From Numida meleagris (taxonomy: Eukaryota > Chordata > Aves > Galliformes > Numididae): a stretch of 64,000 nucleotides of DNA. Under the pieces are notes generated by a model. That model was not told the origin of the DNA. It did not search any database and saw only the letters and a list, made by a program, of their open reading frames with translations. Position numbers and translations under genes: made by a program. Shown one piece after another: positions 50,784 to 63,170 of the stretch (the first letter of the stretch is position 1; every line of letters starts with the position of its first letter). Location of the stretch: assembly GCF_002078875.1 (NCBI RefSeq), contig NC_034421.1, positions 1,960,917 to 2,024,916 of the forward strand. Direction: 5' to 3'.

Positions 50784-51319
50784 ACTCACTAATTAACTTT
50801 GTTTTGTTCAATCTGTATAATTTCTCAGTCCCTCCGTTATTGATCTTATGTATTAGAAGAAAAAAACAGCTGCTTGCCTCACACATATCTTGTGCTGAGA
50901 CAGATCATTGAATCTGATGTCACTCTCCATTCGACTCATCTCTTTTTTTTTTGAGGGGAGATGGGAACCAGGGACTCAAACATCTTTTCTATTCTGTTTC
51001 CTGAGGCTAAACATCTCATATCATTTTTTTTCCTGTTTTACACTGGCAGTTTTCCCATTGACACGCTGGGTGGTAACTTAGCCCCCTGAATTCAAATTCC
51101 CACTCGGGCTCAATGAAGCCATACTTTCAGCCAGCATCTCCTGCCAAATTGTCCTAGCTCTACTCTAATATTTAGGTCTTAAAATGTCGTGTAAGTCCCC
51201 TAGGGTTCCTCTTCCCACCAAAACAGCTGATTTAGGAAGATCTGGTCTTTGTCTCTCTTGGGAAAAAAAAAAAAGTATTACCTGAATTCAAATGGATGCA
51301 TATTTGAAAGACTGAATAT
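50784..51319. other. Gene-free flank between CR1 remnants
   Basis: Pyrimidine-rich, with T runs near 50943 and 51024 and an A run near 51261. No exon or RNA gene was recognised. Confidence 0.5.
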
Positions 51320-51475
51320 TTTCTTAGATGATCTGGTCTGATCTACCATATGACTCACTCCATGTCATTTCAGCTAGGGAGTTCTCTAACTTCTTGATTA
51401 AAAAATTTCTTATCTGTAGGCATCTAGTCACCATCTGAAGACTTCAGGAGACAGACGGTTAAGCAGCACTCCTCC
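51320..51475 (-). mobile_element. Probable ancient CR1 relic
   Basis: On the plus strand the order GATGATCTGGTCTGATCTACC, CTTATCTGTAGGCATCTAGTC, CATCTGAAGACTTCAGGAGA and CACTCCTCCATCTC follows the minus-strand 3' region of old amniote CR1 elements (the 'catccagtcttgatttgaagacttcaagagatggagaatccacca' type is the family pattern I recall). It is far more diverged than the other copies. Confidence is limited because it is recognised by eye. Confidence 0.45.
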
Positions 51476-51897
51476 ATCTCTTTGCTGCAATTTTCTTCTT
51501 GGCTTTCATTCTGTTATGTCCTCTTCCCCACCTGTCAGTGAATGTAGAAGAGGGAAAATATGCAATTTAGGGAGAACGTAGTAGCTGAGGATTGAAATCA
51601 GTGATATCCCTCACATCTAGGGACATGTGAAACTTATCACTACATATTACAATGTTTTTTATTGTGGGAGAGAATTCCAGTAAAGTCACTGGGGAAAATA
51701 AACAAATGTGCTTGTTTTCACATTGCTGAGATTTTGACTTTGTTTTTGAGTTATCAAAACATGTCAAACAGCTCAGAGCCTAATGAGAATTCCACTCACC
51801 ACAAACAAATTACATTTATAAATGAGGAGAAATGGTTGAAAATTCTGAGTTTGAGTGCTTGATGAAAGTATGTTGATCACGTCATTTTTCAAAAGGT

Positions 51898-52273
51898 NNN
51901 NNNNNNNNNNNNNNNNNNNNNNNNNNNNNNNNNNNNNNNNNNNNNNNNNNNNNNNNNNNNNNNNNNNNNNNNNNNNNNNNNNNNNNNNNNNNNNNNNNNN
52001 NNNNNNNNNNNNNNNNNNNNNNNNNNNNNNNNNNNNNNNNNNNNNNNNNNNNNNNNNNNNNNNNNNNNNNNNNNNNNNNNNNNNNNNNNNNNNNNNNNNN
52101 NNNNNNNNNNNNNNNNNNNNNNNNNNNNNNNNNNNNNNNNNNNNNNNNNNNNNNNNNNNNNNNNNNNNNNNNNNNNNNNNNNNNNNNNNNNNNNNNNNNN
52201 NNNNNNNNNNNNNNNNNNNNNNNNNNNNNNNNNNNNNNNNNNNNNNNNNNNNNNNNNNNNNNNNNNNNNNNNN
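51898..52273. other. Assembly gap, 376 N
   Basis: A run of N inside AT-rich non-coding sequence. No feature on either side appears to be cut by it. Confidence 0.99.
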
Positions 52274-55200
52274 GTGTAATATTTTCCTCTGGTTAAGACA
52301 CACTGTAAGATCAGGAGGAAGATATGGAGAAAGGTCAGCGAGGATTACTCTTTAAGAGGGACAGATTGCTCATTAGTGGATGCAATAGACTTATCACCAC
52401 TGAAAGAACAAAACTTAGTGATTTTATCTAAGAAGTATGAATGTTTTCCTTGTCAAATGTCATTCCCTTTAGAATCTGGCAAAAGTAACTTAATATAATT
52501 TTTCTTTCATGTGAAATTAAGTTAGGCTGTGACTCCATATGTAATCTTTTTCTCATGATGGTAGTATAATTTGATATATCAACAGTATATTTATAATGCA
52601 AATAAACTTCGTTGTGACTCCCCAAAGGGAACTGATCTAAATCTCACTGAAAGAAAAATGGAAAGATTACCACTGACTTCTCTGATCTTTGGTCAAACCA
52701 TCACAGCTTTAGAATTCTTTTGCCTTCCTCCTTTATGCCTCGAATCCAGAAACCACACATATTTTATATCTGCGTATTTGAGTCATCTCTTGTTTTGTTC
52801 CCATTATTTCACAAAGTGTTAGAGGCGCACTTACAATGTAAAACAAAGCAATTATCATGTTGTTTCAGTGTTATGATCTTGGCAGCAGAGCACACGAGTA
52901 CAACAATGCTAAAATCTCAAGTTTACATCAGATTGCACGGACCAAATCTTGCAGGCAGGTAACCCTGCTGATTTTCATGGCACTGCAATCAGTTACAGAG
53001 CAGCAAATCTGCCCCACCTCTGCAAAATTACTGTGGCTTTCCTTAGCAGTCTGATCATGTCATAATTCACTTTAATGCTCATGTATACTAGCTTGAGGTC
53101 CTATATAATTATTACTCCTGTCTCATCATGAAAATGGGATAAATCACACCCGAATACAAGAGTAGAAACGTGTTGTTGTGTTTAGATTTAAAACATTTTA
53201 AAATCATTATTAAATGAGCAAATTATGTATGCCCTGCAGTAGATGGAACAAGTCAAAGTTATCTGGAAAATTCTTAGGACTACTGCTATGAATTTTGATT
53301 GGTACAATCTTGTTAGAAGGAAACACTGATTAACAGGGTTGTGATGAATTTCTCTGAATGTAATGCAAGAAATAAAAAAAAAAAGAGAGAGAAACATAAG
53401 GGATATAAAATACAGTCCAGTTGGATATGAGAATATTTCATAGATCAAGCAATACTTTACCCTAAGCCACAAGTTATCATATTCATGAGGGACTCTAATT
53501 ATACCGACATCTGTTAGGAGTGTATTTACAGACAGGTTTCTGAATAACCCAGATGATCATTTCCAGTTAAGATGAAGTTCCAGAAGGTGGGTGTCCCCTG
53601 ACTGTGGGGACAGAAATTTCAGCATCAGGTGGGTCCGAATGGAAGCAGTGGAAAATTAAATATTCTGTAAAAGCAAATGCCAGGGAAATTAAGACATCTA
53701 GAGTCTGATTTAAACTCTAGGGAAAAGGATTGCTTTGAAATCCATAGCCTTGTCTCAGGATCTTCTAAGCCATGCAAATGGGAGTATTAAAACACTGGAG
53801 TGTGGTATAACAATAAAGAACCTGAAGACACATCATGGCATAATACAAGATGCCTTGTTAAGGAAACGTGCTATGCTGCTGGAGGAGCACTCAGGAGCAC
53901 TAAACAAGCTGTTTCCAGTCACTCCACAGTCTGAGTAAAAGGTACAATTCCCTCCCTACATCAATTATAAACTCATTCAGAACTTTGCAGTTTGCAACGC
54001 TGTTTAACTTTGTCATTATTTTTCTGACTTATTAGATTTTTTAGTGCTTGTGCAGATAGCTTTTATAAGCACCTTAGCTATCAGCTGATGTAGAAAGTGA
54101 CTGGAGTGGGAGTACAGGGCTGCAGAAGGCAGGTTCTTTCCCTTCTTTGCCTTATGCTTTATCTTAATGTTCTTCACTTTCTTTCTTCTGCAGACAAATC
54201 AGCAGCAGTTGTATTAAGACAGGCAGTAAACGACTGCATTACTCAGGGCCAGTTTCACTCTTTGGGTCACTGTTAAGTGACTGTATAGTTCTAACTTTCC
54301 CCTTCTTCATAATTAGATCAGCTTTACGTCCTCTAAGGAAGAGGACAAGACATGGGCTGACTGCTAACATCCTGCCTGCTGTATCTCAGACAAAACCAAG
54401 GTCTGAGCCACCATGTCCACTCACACAACTTCTGCATGTTTGCTTTGGCACCAGCCACCACTGGCACCATTTCAGGTAACACTGAGATCTACAGCTTTCC
54501 TTTTCAGCCACTGTGATTATAAGTGCCATGTGCAAAAGAGTGGGAATTACAGGCACTGTAGAAAAACCTAATATTCCTTCACTGTTGCACTATGCAATCA
54601 GCAAATAGAGATAAAAACTCGGGAGACCAAAGCCTCTCCGCTATGCTTCTTTCATTATTCAGAGGTATCTGCCTATTCCAACATTAGGGAAGACCTTTCC
54701 CTGTACTGATGGCAACACGAGGAACAGGGACCTCTGTTCTGAGATTTCTACCAATCTTCTCATGCTGAGAAGCAAAGCAGGAAGACATGGGGAAGGGGAG
54801 ACAAGAAGCAGTCACTCATCTTAGGAGCATGCTGCCTAGCTGTTTGTGAGGGAAGGTGTTTATTTACAAGGCAATTAGGTTTTGTTTGTTACTAAAGTGG
54901 GAGGGTCTCTAATTTAGATAACACACCTGGTACAAAGTGGGCTTAAAGCAGGTCTGGCAGCAGGGAGAGAAAGAGTGGAGTGGTGCAAATGGCTGCAGCC
55001 TGCAGGGCAGGGGGATGCTCTCAGGCTATTTGAGCTAAAAAAGTTCAAGTTGGAGAGGAGGGACCAAGCAGAGGGATTTGCCACAGTATTTGCTCACAGT
55101 TTATCACAGTGGAAAGGATGTTGTACTCCTACGTCAGTCCTGGCTGAAACTTCAAACCCACATTGCTCACATGGTGCCTTTGCAGACATGGGTATTACGT

Positions 55201-57725
55201 GCAGCAGAGGATTATCTCATTTTTTGGAGCTTTGTCCCAGCAGGCAATAGGAACATAAATGGTTCAGGTCCTTTCACACAAGGAGAATGAACACCAAAAC
55301 ACGGGAATGACCTAAAGGCAGATAATCTTGGTGTTCTTCAGGGGAAGATGCTCTTAAAAGGCAAAGGGGACTTCAGGCCTCTCCCAGCAGCCATGCCATC
55401 ATACTCCAATGGGACGAACATACAGCTCAATCATCTGCTGAGTAATTATCTTTTTCTATCATTATGCCTGGCTGTGCTTACCCACTGTTTCTGGCCAACC
55501 TTAGCTTTTTACCTTAATCCATGCCTTTTGCCAGAAGTTTGTTCTTTTGGGATGAAACCTCTAGGTGTGTCCTATGACATAAGACCAAGACAGCAGGGTT
55601 TATAGGAAAGCAAAAAGAAGTTTCAGGTTGAAAGCAATGGAGGGAGCAAACCAGGTGACTGGTCTCACTGAAACTTTTAAACCAAGCTTGCAGCATTGTG
55701 GTTGGCAGCAGCAGAATGTGCTTCCAAAGGGGTCAAAGGAAGAAATCTGGTGAAAGAATGTATCCTTTGTGCAGGAACCTTGTGCATTTAACAGATCTCT
55801 GCTGAGTTTCTTAAAAGCATACCATATGCCAGTGACTTTATTAGAAAAATGGACTTAGAATTTTGATTACGATGTTAGCAGGCATTCCTCTGACTGCCCA
55901 TACATTGGTGCATGAGACGTTACTTCTGCCACAATACTTGTGTTCTGCCTTTTCAGTGCTTTTATTGTGGAAATTTGTGATTGTTCTGGCTTCTTTTTGC
56001 CATGGCCAGAAATGGTTACTCATGGTCCGTGAAATCATAAGGTGAGCAGAGAGGCCTGCCCTTTCAGCACAGCTATAAATAAGGGAGACTGCAGCAAACC
56101 CCGCCTCCTCAGTCACCAAATCCTCTGCTCTAGAAGGGGCCGTGAGTGAAGCTGAAGAGAAGAAAAATTGTTTGCCTGGCACTGATGATAAGAATTTGAA
56201 GCCTGGATGCCAGGCGGGCAATGAATACAAGCTACATCACCCTGATGGATCTTGAAGTTCCACTGGAATTCCCCTTGCCTTGAAAACTGAGTCCAGCCAC
56301 CAAGAGAAATGCCACAGCTTTCTCCAGTGATAGGCTGTAAAGAGATTCCTCCACCAGGGTATTTCAGAAAGGAGCCTCCAAGGAGAAGGGCTGTATTAGA
56401 GCTTTATTGAGGTTGTGGTCCAAATGTTCATTTTGGATCTTGTCAATAAGAAAACAAAACTGCACTGCTGATCTGCTATGTCAGGTATCTCCTGAGAAAG
56501 GCTGGGGCCAAAGTCACCTACTACGTCTCCTGCTGTCCTGCTTCTGAAGGAATTTGGATCAAAATGGTTTGCAAGTTGGGAGATGGTTTTCTTCTCCTCA
56601 GGATCCTTTACAAACCCTAACGCAGAACTAAACAACTGCTTTAATCTGACTGGGAAACTGAGCTTTGGGGAAGGGTGGGATGTGTTTGCAATTTTTAAAA
56701 TGTCTTTCAGAAATTTTTTTTTATTCTTTCTTGAACCACAGGGCATTCAATTTCAATTCATCATGTGGGGTTTTTTTCATGAGCTTAAAATGATCAGAGG
56801 AAATGAAACAAGCAGTTTTTGCCCTTCCAAAGTACACTGTGTTGATAAATTGGCTTTTCTTTAGTAATGTGATGCTAATTTCCAGCACACATAAGACACT
56901 TCCACCAGACCTTTCAGCACTTGCAAATATTTTGCAAATAGACCAGAATCCCATGTGTGCAGTGACTCCTGGTCTACCTGAGAAGAGGATGGCTTCATAG
57001 ATAAATTCACTGGATAGGGACCAAGAAGCTCAAAAACTGCAGGGGTTTCATGCACAAACCTGTACAAACTACTTAATCCCTGCTCCCCTGGGGCTACAAA
57101 GCATTCCCAGCCTCTAAAACACTGCAGGTATTCTCTGACCAGTCTACAACATCTTCACAGCAACATCTCCGGGACACTTCTAGTCCAGTCCAGGGACCTT
57201 TGCTGAATCCAAGGCATAAATCCAGACTCACCACCACTTAGCTCCCAAGCCTTGCTTCCTGCAGTGCGGTTTGAGTTTATCCACAGGAGCTGACCTCGAA
57301 TCCTCCAGCAGCACTCTGTCCTCTGCTCTCAGACAGAAAGACCTCTTTACCCACACTCAGACCCTTTCTTGGGATCTTGCTGAAATAAATTCCCCTTCAG
57401 TTATTGTTTGAGCTACACTGGAATCTCCTGGGTACTATATTTTTACTTCACACCATGTACTCCACTATGGCTTTCTGATCTAAATTGTGATATAAATGCA
57501 GGGGGACTGTTGTTCACATGTGGTTATACCACCAGACTTGAAAGTTACTAATGGAACACAAATGGTGTTAAACATAAAACAAAGACTAATATCATGTCAA
57601 GAAAAAATTTTCAAGAAGCGTTAAGAAAACAGTATGCTCTTTATATGAAATAAATTGCAACATTTACTAAAAGGGAAATTAAACAAAGCATGCACACGCT
57701 TCAGAGCAGCTGACCTTTGAGCACA
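52274..57725. other. Gene-free flank
   Basis: AT-rich to neutral sequence with no recognised exon, RNA gene or transposon. An AG-rich stretch with an A run lies near 53368-53390. Open frames reach about 130 codons and match nothing known. Confidence 0.5.
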
Positions 57726-57739
57726 CCACCTTGTGGCCA
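57726..57739 (-). promoter_or_regulatory. CTCF-like site, reverse orientation
   Basis: The minus strand reads TGGCCACAAGGTGG, close to the CTCF core CCAC-N-AGGTGGCAG with the upstream TGG. It faces the plus-strand site at 29895. Judged by eye only. Confidence 0.35.
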
Positions 57740-60700
57740 CGTACACAAAAGCAGGGAAGGATATGTTAACTTCAGGGCCCTGCCTGAGACATCAATTGGC
57801 ACTGGGCAAAGAAACCTGCACACTTTTGCTGGCGTATTTCGAACTCATAGAGGCTGGGTGCAGTTCAGTAAACAGAGGTCTCTGAGAGCAGAAATTCAAC
57901 GATTCAATGAGTCTAGCATTTTCCACGTGCATTCGTGATTCTCTTTAACATTCTGGGGTCTTGTTCTGAAAAGTTTTCAGGAAGAATAAATGAAAATAAT
58001 AATTACTTTGCAGCTGGGAGGCAACGCAAGCTATATGGACCCCATCCACCCTACCAGTTACAGCCGTTTCCTTACCTGGCAAAGTAACCCTGTTGTAACT
58101 GGATCCCTTGCTAGTGCTGTATTTGTGGTGTAGGTGAGACCTTACTGCAAAGGCAGAGCATGATTTACATGAGTCATCAGCTTAAGTACCTTAGTGGTTT
58201 AATACTTCCAAGGTGCTTTGAGGGATCTAATTAGGTCTTAAATTTCAGTGACTGAGTCTACTGGCTGGAAGAGCCATCTACCTCTTGTCTCCTAAGCAAT
58301 CAAAAGGAGTGGAACAATAGGAATGGTGATTAGCTCTCCTCAAGGACGCTGACAGCGATACTATCTACCTAATGGGATTACTATGATGAATGCCTTCATA
58401 GCACAAAGCTAAGTAGGAAGATACTTATACCACAAAATGAAAAAAAAAGTAATAATTTTTAAAAGATTCAATGTGATGGGAGTAGGAGTCTGCACGTTTG
58501 ATTTTATATTGCCAATAGGTCAGCGGTCTTGTGTGAAAGAAGACTTTGAATGGCTTTCATATTCCATAAGTTCACTCTCCCTCCTCCCCAGCCCCTCCCC
58601 TCAGCTGACCGATGACGAGCACCTTCTACCCCATCCAGAAGAAAAATAAACAGTTCTTGAGTCCTTCTGGTACAAAAGACAGCTTCGCTGGTGCTCCAAA
58701 ACCCTGAACTGGGATAAATGGATTGATTTACAGTGGGAGGAATCTCATAAGGCATCTCTTACGTCAGTACGTTGTAGATTTTATTCTATTCAAAATAGCT
58801 TTCTCATCCTCCCAAGCATAAATCAACAAATCAGTAGTTCACTGAGTCAGTCATGTGGTAAATCTTTCATTAGAAGGGGAGAGCTGAAAAATAACTATGC
58901 TTCAGAGGAACATTAGTGTGTTACCTCTTTATTTGGTGCAATAATCATACTAATTAGGGTAACTTGTAATTAAACTATTTTCATCTAGGCGGACTAAGAA
59001 AATTGCAGTTATTAACAATAAGAAAGCCAATGGCTTGCACACACTGCAGTGGATGTAAATAACAACAATGCCAGCTTGCACCCCACAAGTTTTTTGGAAT
59101 AAGCAAGTGGGAGTGTTGCACCCACTGCACAGACAGAAATGTCACCATTGTCCTCATTGCTTTCATCCCTTCTCCATCTCCACAATAGCCCGACTCACTG
59201 TATGCTTGCCTTCTTTGTCTAGCTTGACATTTGTTCCCACACGACCAAATAGTGTCTGGTCTGAGGTAACCAAGTAGGAGTTGGTTGTATTTTGACTATT
59301 TTTGCCTTATTTTTAAACAGCTCCATTTGATAACAGAGCTCTGAGGCATTTCGGAATGCCACAGGGGCACCCACTGTGGAAAAGAAGCCCCTACCTACAT
59401 TTTTATGGTCTCTCTGCACATGAAAAGGCGCCTTTACAAGATGTCCTTCTTCGTTCTATAAACACGAAACCTGCAATTAAATAGGAAAAATGAAGTTAAC
59501 AAGCAGTGAACACTAAAAAAGCTTACACTTCAATAGAGTTCTGTTTCTAGGTGCTTGGGTTAGCCTGAAAGGAGAGAAATGGTGCAAAAAGCAGGTCACG
59601 GCTATTTCTAGAACTTGTGGAAGTGACTGCAGCCTCTAGACGCCAGGAATTAGAATTTCCAGACATAGAACATATCTGATGCCAAGATACTCACATTTAT
59701 CATTAATTTGACCACAAGAAAGTGCATTTCAGGTAGAATTAAAAGGCTGGATTAAGTCTACAATAGCAAAGACAGATCAGTTAAGGATAAACGTCCAGGC
59801 TGACAGATGCAACCTCTGCCCATCAGAATGGCTGGGGAAAAGCAGCACGGTGACATAAACAGAGATCACAATGATTTGGCTGTTGAAGGTCTTGTTCTGC
59901 TCTCTGTTTTTGCAAATGAAGACACTTAAAATCTAGAGGTTCTCCTGTTTAGATTACCTTTGGTTTTTAATTACTTTTACAATCGTTTTAAAAACAGCCC
60001 TGAAGTAGAACAGTAACTATTACTTACATACGATAGAGACTTTATAGTCTTCCTAATTAGATACATTTCACCAATATCTATTATGTACAGTCAATTGAAC
60101 GTGCAGTTAAAACACTTAAATTGCATACTGTGGACTGCACTGAGTAAATAAATAATTAGGGAGTTATTAAAATGCAAATTCCTATCATAATGGAGCAATT
60201 ATGGAAGGAGAAAGTATTTTAGTTCATGACTTACTGACCATATCAGCTTTTCTGTTGGGTCTTCTGCATTAATGTGAATGTTGCTGACACAATAGACACA
60301 GCAGCAAAATGGTTTGGTTTGGTCAGTGCCTAATTACTTTCAGCTTTCAGATCCTGTGGTCCTGATTTAATGGATTGTAATGGCTCAAGAGGGAAAAGGA
60401 AGTCCTCTGATGCTCAAAGACTTTGTAATATTGTGGAAAAAAAAAACTTTTTCATCCTCTCTGTGTATCTATCTTTCTTTGCTTACAATTCAAAATTGGT
60501 CAAGTGCTAATTTTTTCAAATTTAGCAAACAGCGAGGGGACTGTTCTGCTTTCTGGACTCCTGTTAGTGACAGCCAATATGAGGTGGAGCCTGGTTGTCA
60601 GAAACTGGCATACCTACCATCAAGGCTGCAATCTTTCATGCCCAAGTCAAATCCTGTCTTATGTGTTGGCTTTGTGGAGCTGCTTTTCACACCCAGCTGC

Positions 60701-62060
60701 AGATGTGCCTGCTGACTTTTGAAGACAGAGCTCAGCAATTTGACCACCTTGCCCAAAAGTCTATCCAGCGCCCATCAGCCTATCCAAAGCCACTGCCTTT
60801 CAGGACACACCATGGACAAGATGACACTCTTGGCCCCATTGCTGGTCTTCTGCCATGCGGATCGTGGCTTTCCATGGTTGGGTTCTGCCCTATGGATGAG
60901 CTGTCCCACCTGACAGCACTCGTGCACCTCACGCACCCGCAGTGCTATGCGGTGTGCATGGCTCTTTTCCTATCACGGTCAATGAGATGTACGTTATTTC
61001 TGAATCATAGAGCCTTTTGTTTTCTTGTCCCTACAGAGACCAGACCAGCGAATTTGCTGCGTAAGTCAGAGAAACTGTTGCCCTTTATAGCATGTACAGC
61101 AAAGCTGTGAGTATGCATTATTACAATATATATGCTTAACTGTCAATTTCTTTTGTTTATTTCCAAATGAAAACTAATATGTAATGTATTGAGGACCATT
61201 TTCCTTTGCAGTTAGGCATGCTGCATATGCTGAATTAAATTCATTTTATATAAAACAGACTCAGATTTCTTAAACTGATATTGTTCTCAGTATTTCCCTA
61301 AAACTCCTCTATGAAAATGTTTTAAATTAATTTTGAATCCTCTTGTTTCTTACAAATACTTTTTTTTCCGATATTTAAGAGGAAACTACTACGCAATTCT
61401 GCTCCTAACAGATTTTACTGGCATTATTCTATTGCTGTCAATTCCAGCTTTCTTTCAGTAATTTTCTTCTGGTCCTGTGTTCTTTCCTAAGACTTGTCTA
61501 GACTTGCCTAGGAAACGAAAACTAGAGGAAAAGTTACAGTTCCGAAAACATTCATTGCTATGTTAATTACATATAAAAGTAAATTTTACAAATCATATAT
61601 TGCAAAATTCCTCCAGGAAAAAAATAAAGTAAGATCATGTAGTGGTTGGAATAAGATAGCTGGTTACCTTTCACTTTTATTGGCTTGTACAACGCGACTG
61701 CACCAAGCCAAATCCTCAGCCTATGGAAATCAGCAGAGCTGCATTGCCCCCAGTATCCATGCCTTCAGCTGTTTTGTTGTAAGTGTTGGGCAAATAAAAC
61801 CTGGGCTGTTTTTTACAAAAGGTCGTTGCTTGGTGAGGAGGGAAAGGACACCCAGTACTGGCTGAGAGGGTTCCCACGGAGGGAAGTGGGCACAGGGTGG
61901 TGGCTGAGTTACAACGTGGGGATGTGGGATGGAAATGGCGCAGTGAGTACCACACACCTTTAGGACGGCAGTCTGCAAACTTGATTGCTACCATAGCATC
62001 TTTTGTTTCAAAGCTTTTCCTTTCGAGTTGATCATGGCCACAGATGAGTACATGAATTCA
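57740..62060. other. Gene-free flank
   Basis: No recognised exon or RNA gene. The longest open frame (60595-61110, plus strand) starts at a TTG rather than an ATG, has no recognisable domain, and lacks splice or promoter context. Confidence 0.5.
59930..60240. promoter_or_regulatory. Candidate conserved non-coding element
   Basis: Repeat-free, strongly AT-rich stretch packed with homeodomain-type cores: GTTTTTAATTACTTTTAC near 59965, CCTAATTAGATAC near 60052, AATAATTAGGG near 60150, ATTAAAATGCAAATTCC near 60166 (ATGCAAAT is a perfect POU octamer). Three CpGs remain in AT-rich context. Function is inferred from motif density only. Confidence 0.35.
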
Positions 62061-62158
62061 CAGAATCATAGAAACATGGAATCACCAATGCTGGAAAAGA
62101 CCTACAAGGTCATCCAGTCCAACCATCCACCTATCACCAATAGCTCTCACTACTACGT
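62061..62158 (-). mobile_element. CR1 retroposon tail fragment
   Basis: The plus strand begins CAGAATCATAGAAACATGG and AATCACCAATGCTGG, then AAAAGACCTACAAGGTCATC and CAGTCCAACCATCCACC, which is the reverse complement of a bird CR1 3' end. Similarity fades after about 62150. Confidence 0.92.
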
Positions 62159-62854
62159 CTGTGACATGACCTTGTACGTGCACTGTTATCTCTCCAACAA
62201 CTTCATCTTAGGAAGTTTCAAGGGGAAACTCATCTAATTATTGTACATTTTTACTAAAAAGTACGAATGTTTCCTCACCAAACCAATGAGAATTAATGCA
62301 GTATGCAATGTAACCAGTTTCAGTATATTAAGGAAATTATGTGTGACGTACTTCTGTGGAAAAAAATATAAAATCCCTCTACACCACCCCACTTTTCTGT
62401 AGCTCCCTTTTTTAGCTCTATACCTTGAAAAATCAAGAGTGTTCTCTTCTGACAAAGCATCTTTGCCTCATTTCAGGTGCTAGCAGCATTAAGTAACTAC
62501 AATGTGATCAATTCTACCAGGGTTACAGCAGATGTAACACGTTCTATAGCACAAACAGCATTTGAGTTCAGGTCCCATCAGAGCAACGTAAACCCTGCGT
62601 CATTCTCTGCTCAGTTTTGGCTTTTCCCATATATTCCCAAAGTTTATCCATCTCATGGTACTATTGGTTGGATGAAATTTTCAAATGTCCTGTGCTTAGA
62701 TGAGTATGTAGGTGGATAAGCAAAAGGAGAATTAAAACTTGTTAGTTCATTAATGTCCCAGTCTTTAAGTGTCAGTCCCCACTGAGAAAATTAGCAATAC
62801 ATAACGTACTCACACTGTGCTATCTTGCAAGCCAATGTTAAAAGAACCACAGTA

Positions 62855-62900
62855 ACCAATGTAAAATATGTGTGAGCACATATAGTATGTTTACATTGGT
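62855..62900. repeat. Two-tier inverted repeat (hairpin)
   Basis: The outer arms ACCAATGTAAA (62855-62865) and TTTACATTGGT (62890-62900) are perfect complements. The inner arms ATATGTG (62866-62872) and CACATAT (62877-62883) pair around a TGAG loop. A six-base bulge (62884-62889) interrupts the right side. In total 18 base pairs can form. A related CCAATGTTAAAA lies just upstream (62832). Confidence 0.75.
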
Positions 62901-63132
62901 AAACCTAGTCTGTTTGTGCTAGGAAACATTTTTAGCAAATAATTTTATTTATAACTTCTGTGCAAGCATTCCAGACATAGGTGGTCTGCAAATTCCAGAA
63001 GACACTATTTAAAATGGAATTCTTTAACTAAAAAATAAAAATAATAATACTCCCTCGAGGTGCTAGGCGCTGCTCCAGCTGGTACCAAGTGCTAATCTTT
63101 GGAGAAGTGAACTCATTTTTGTTTTGACACAA

Positions 63133-63170
63133 AGATAATGCTCTATGATTTCACAGTGAAAGCATTATCT
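63133..63170. repeat. 10-bp perfect inverted repeat with paired GATA-type sites
   Basis: AGATAATGCT (63133-63142) and AGCATTATCT (63161-63170) are exact reverse complements separated by 18 bases. Each arm carries an AGATAA GATA-factor core, in opposite orientation. The repeat is seen directly; GATA binding is inference. Confidence 0.7.

Noticed and set aside
61000..61016. GAATCATAGAGCC resembling a CR1 tail
   Set aside because: The short match is not followed by any CR1 body sequence, unlike the five accepted copies.
60595..61110. Plus-strand open frame of 171 codons
   Set aside because: It opens at TTG rather than ATG, has no recognisable domain and no partner exons.
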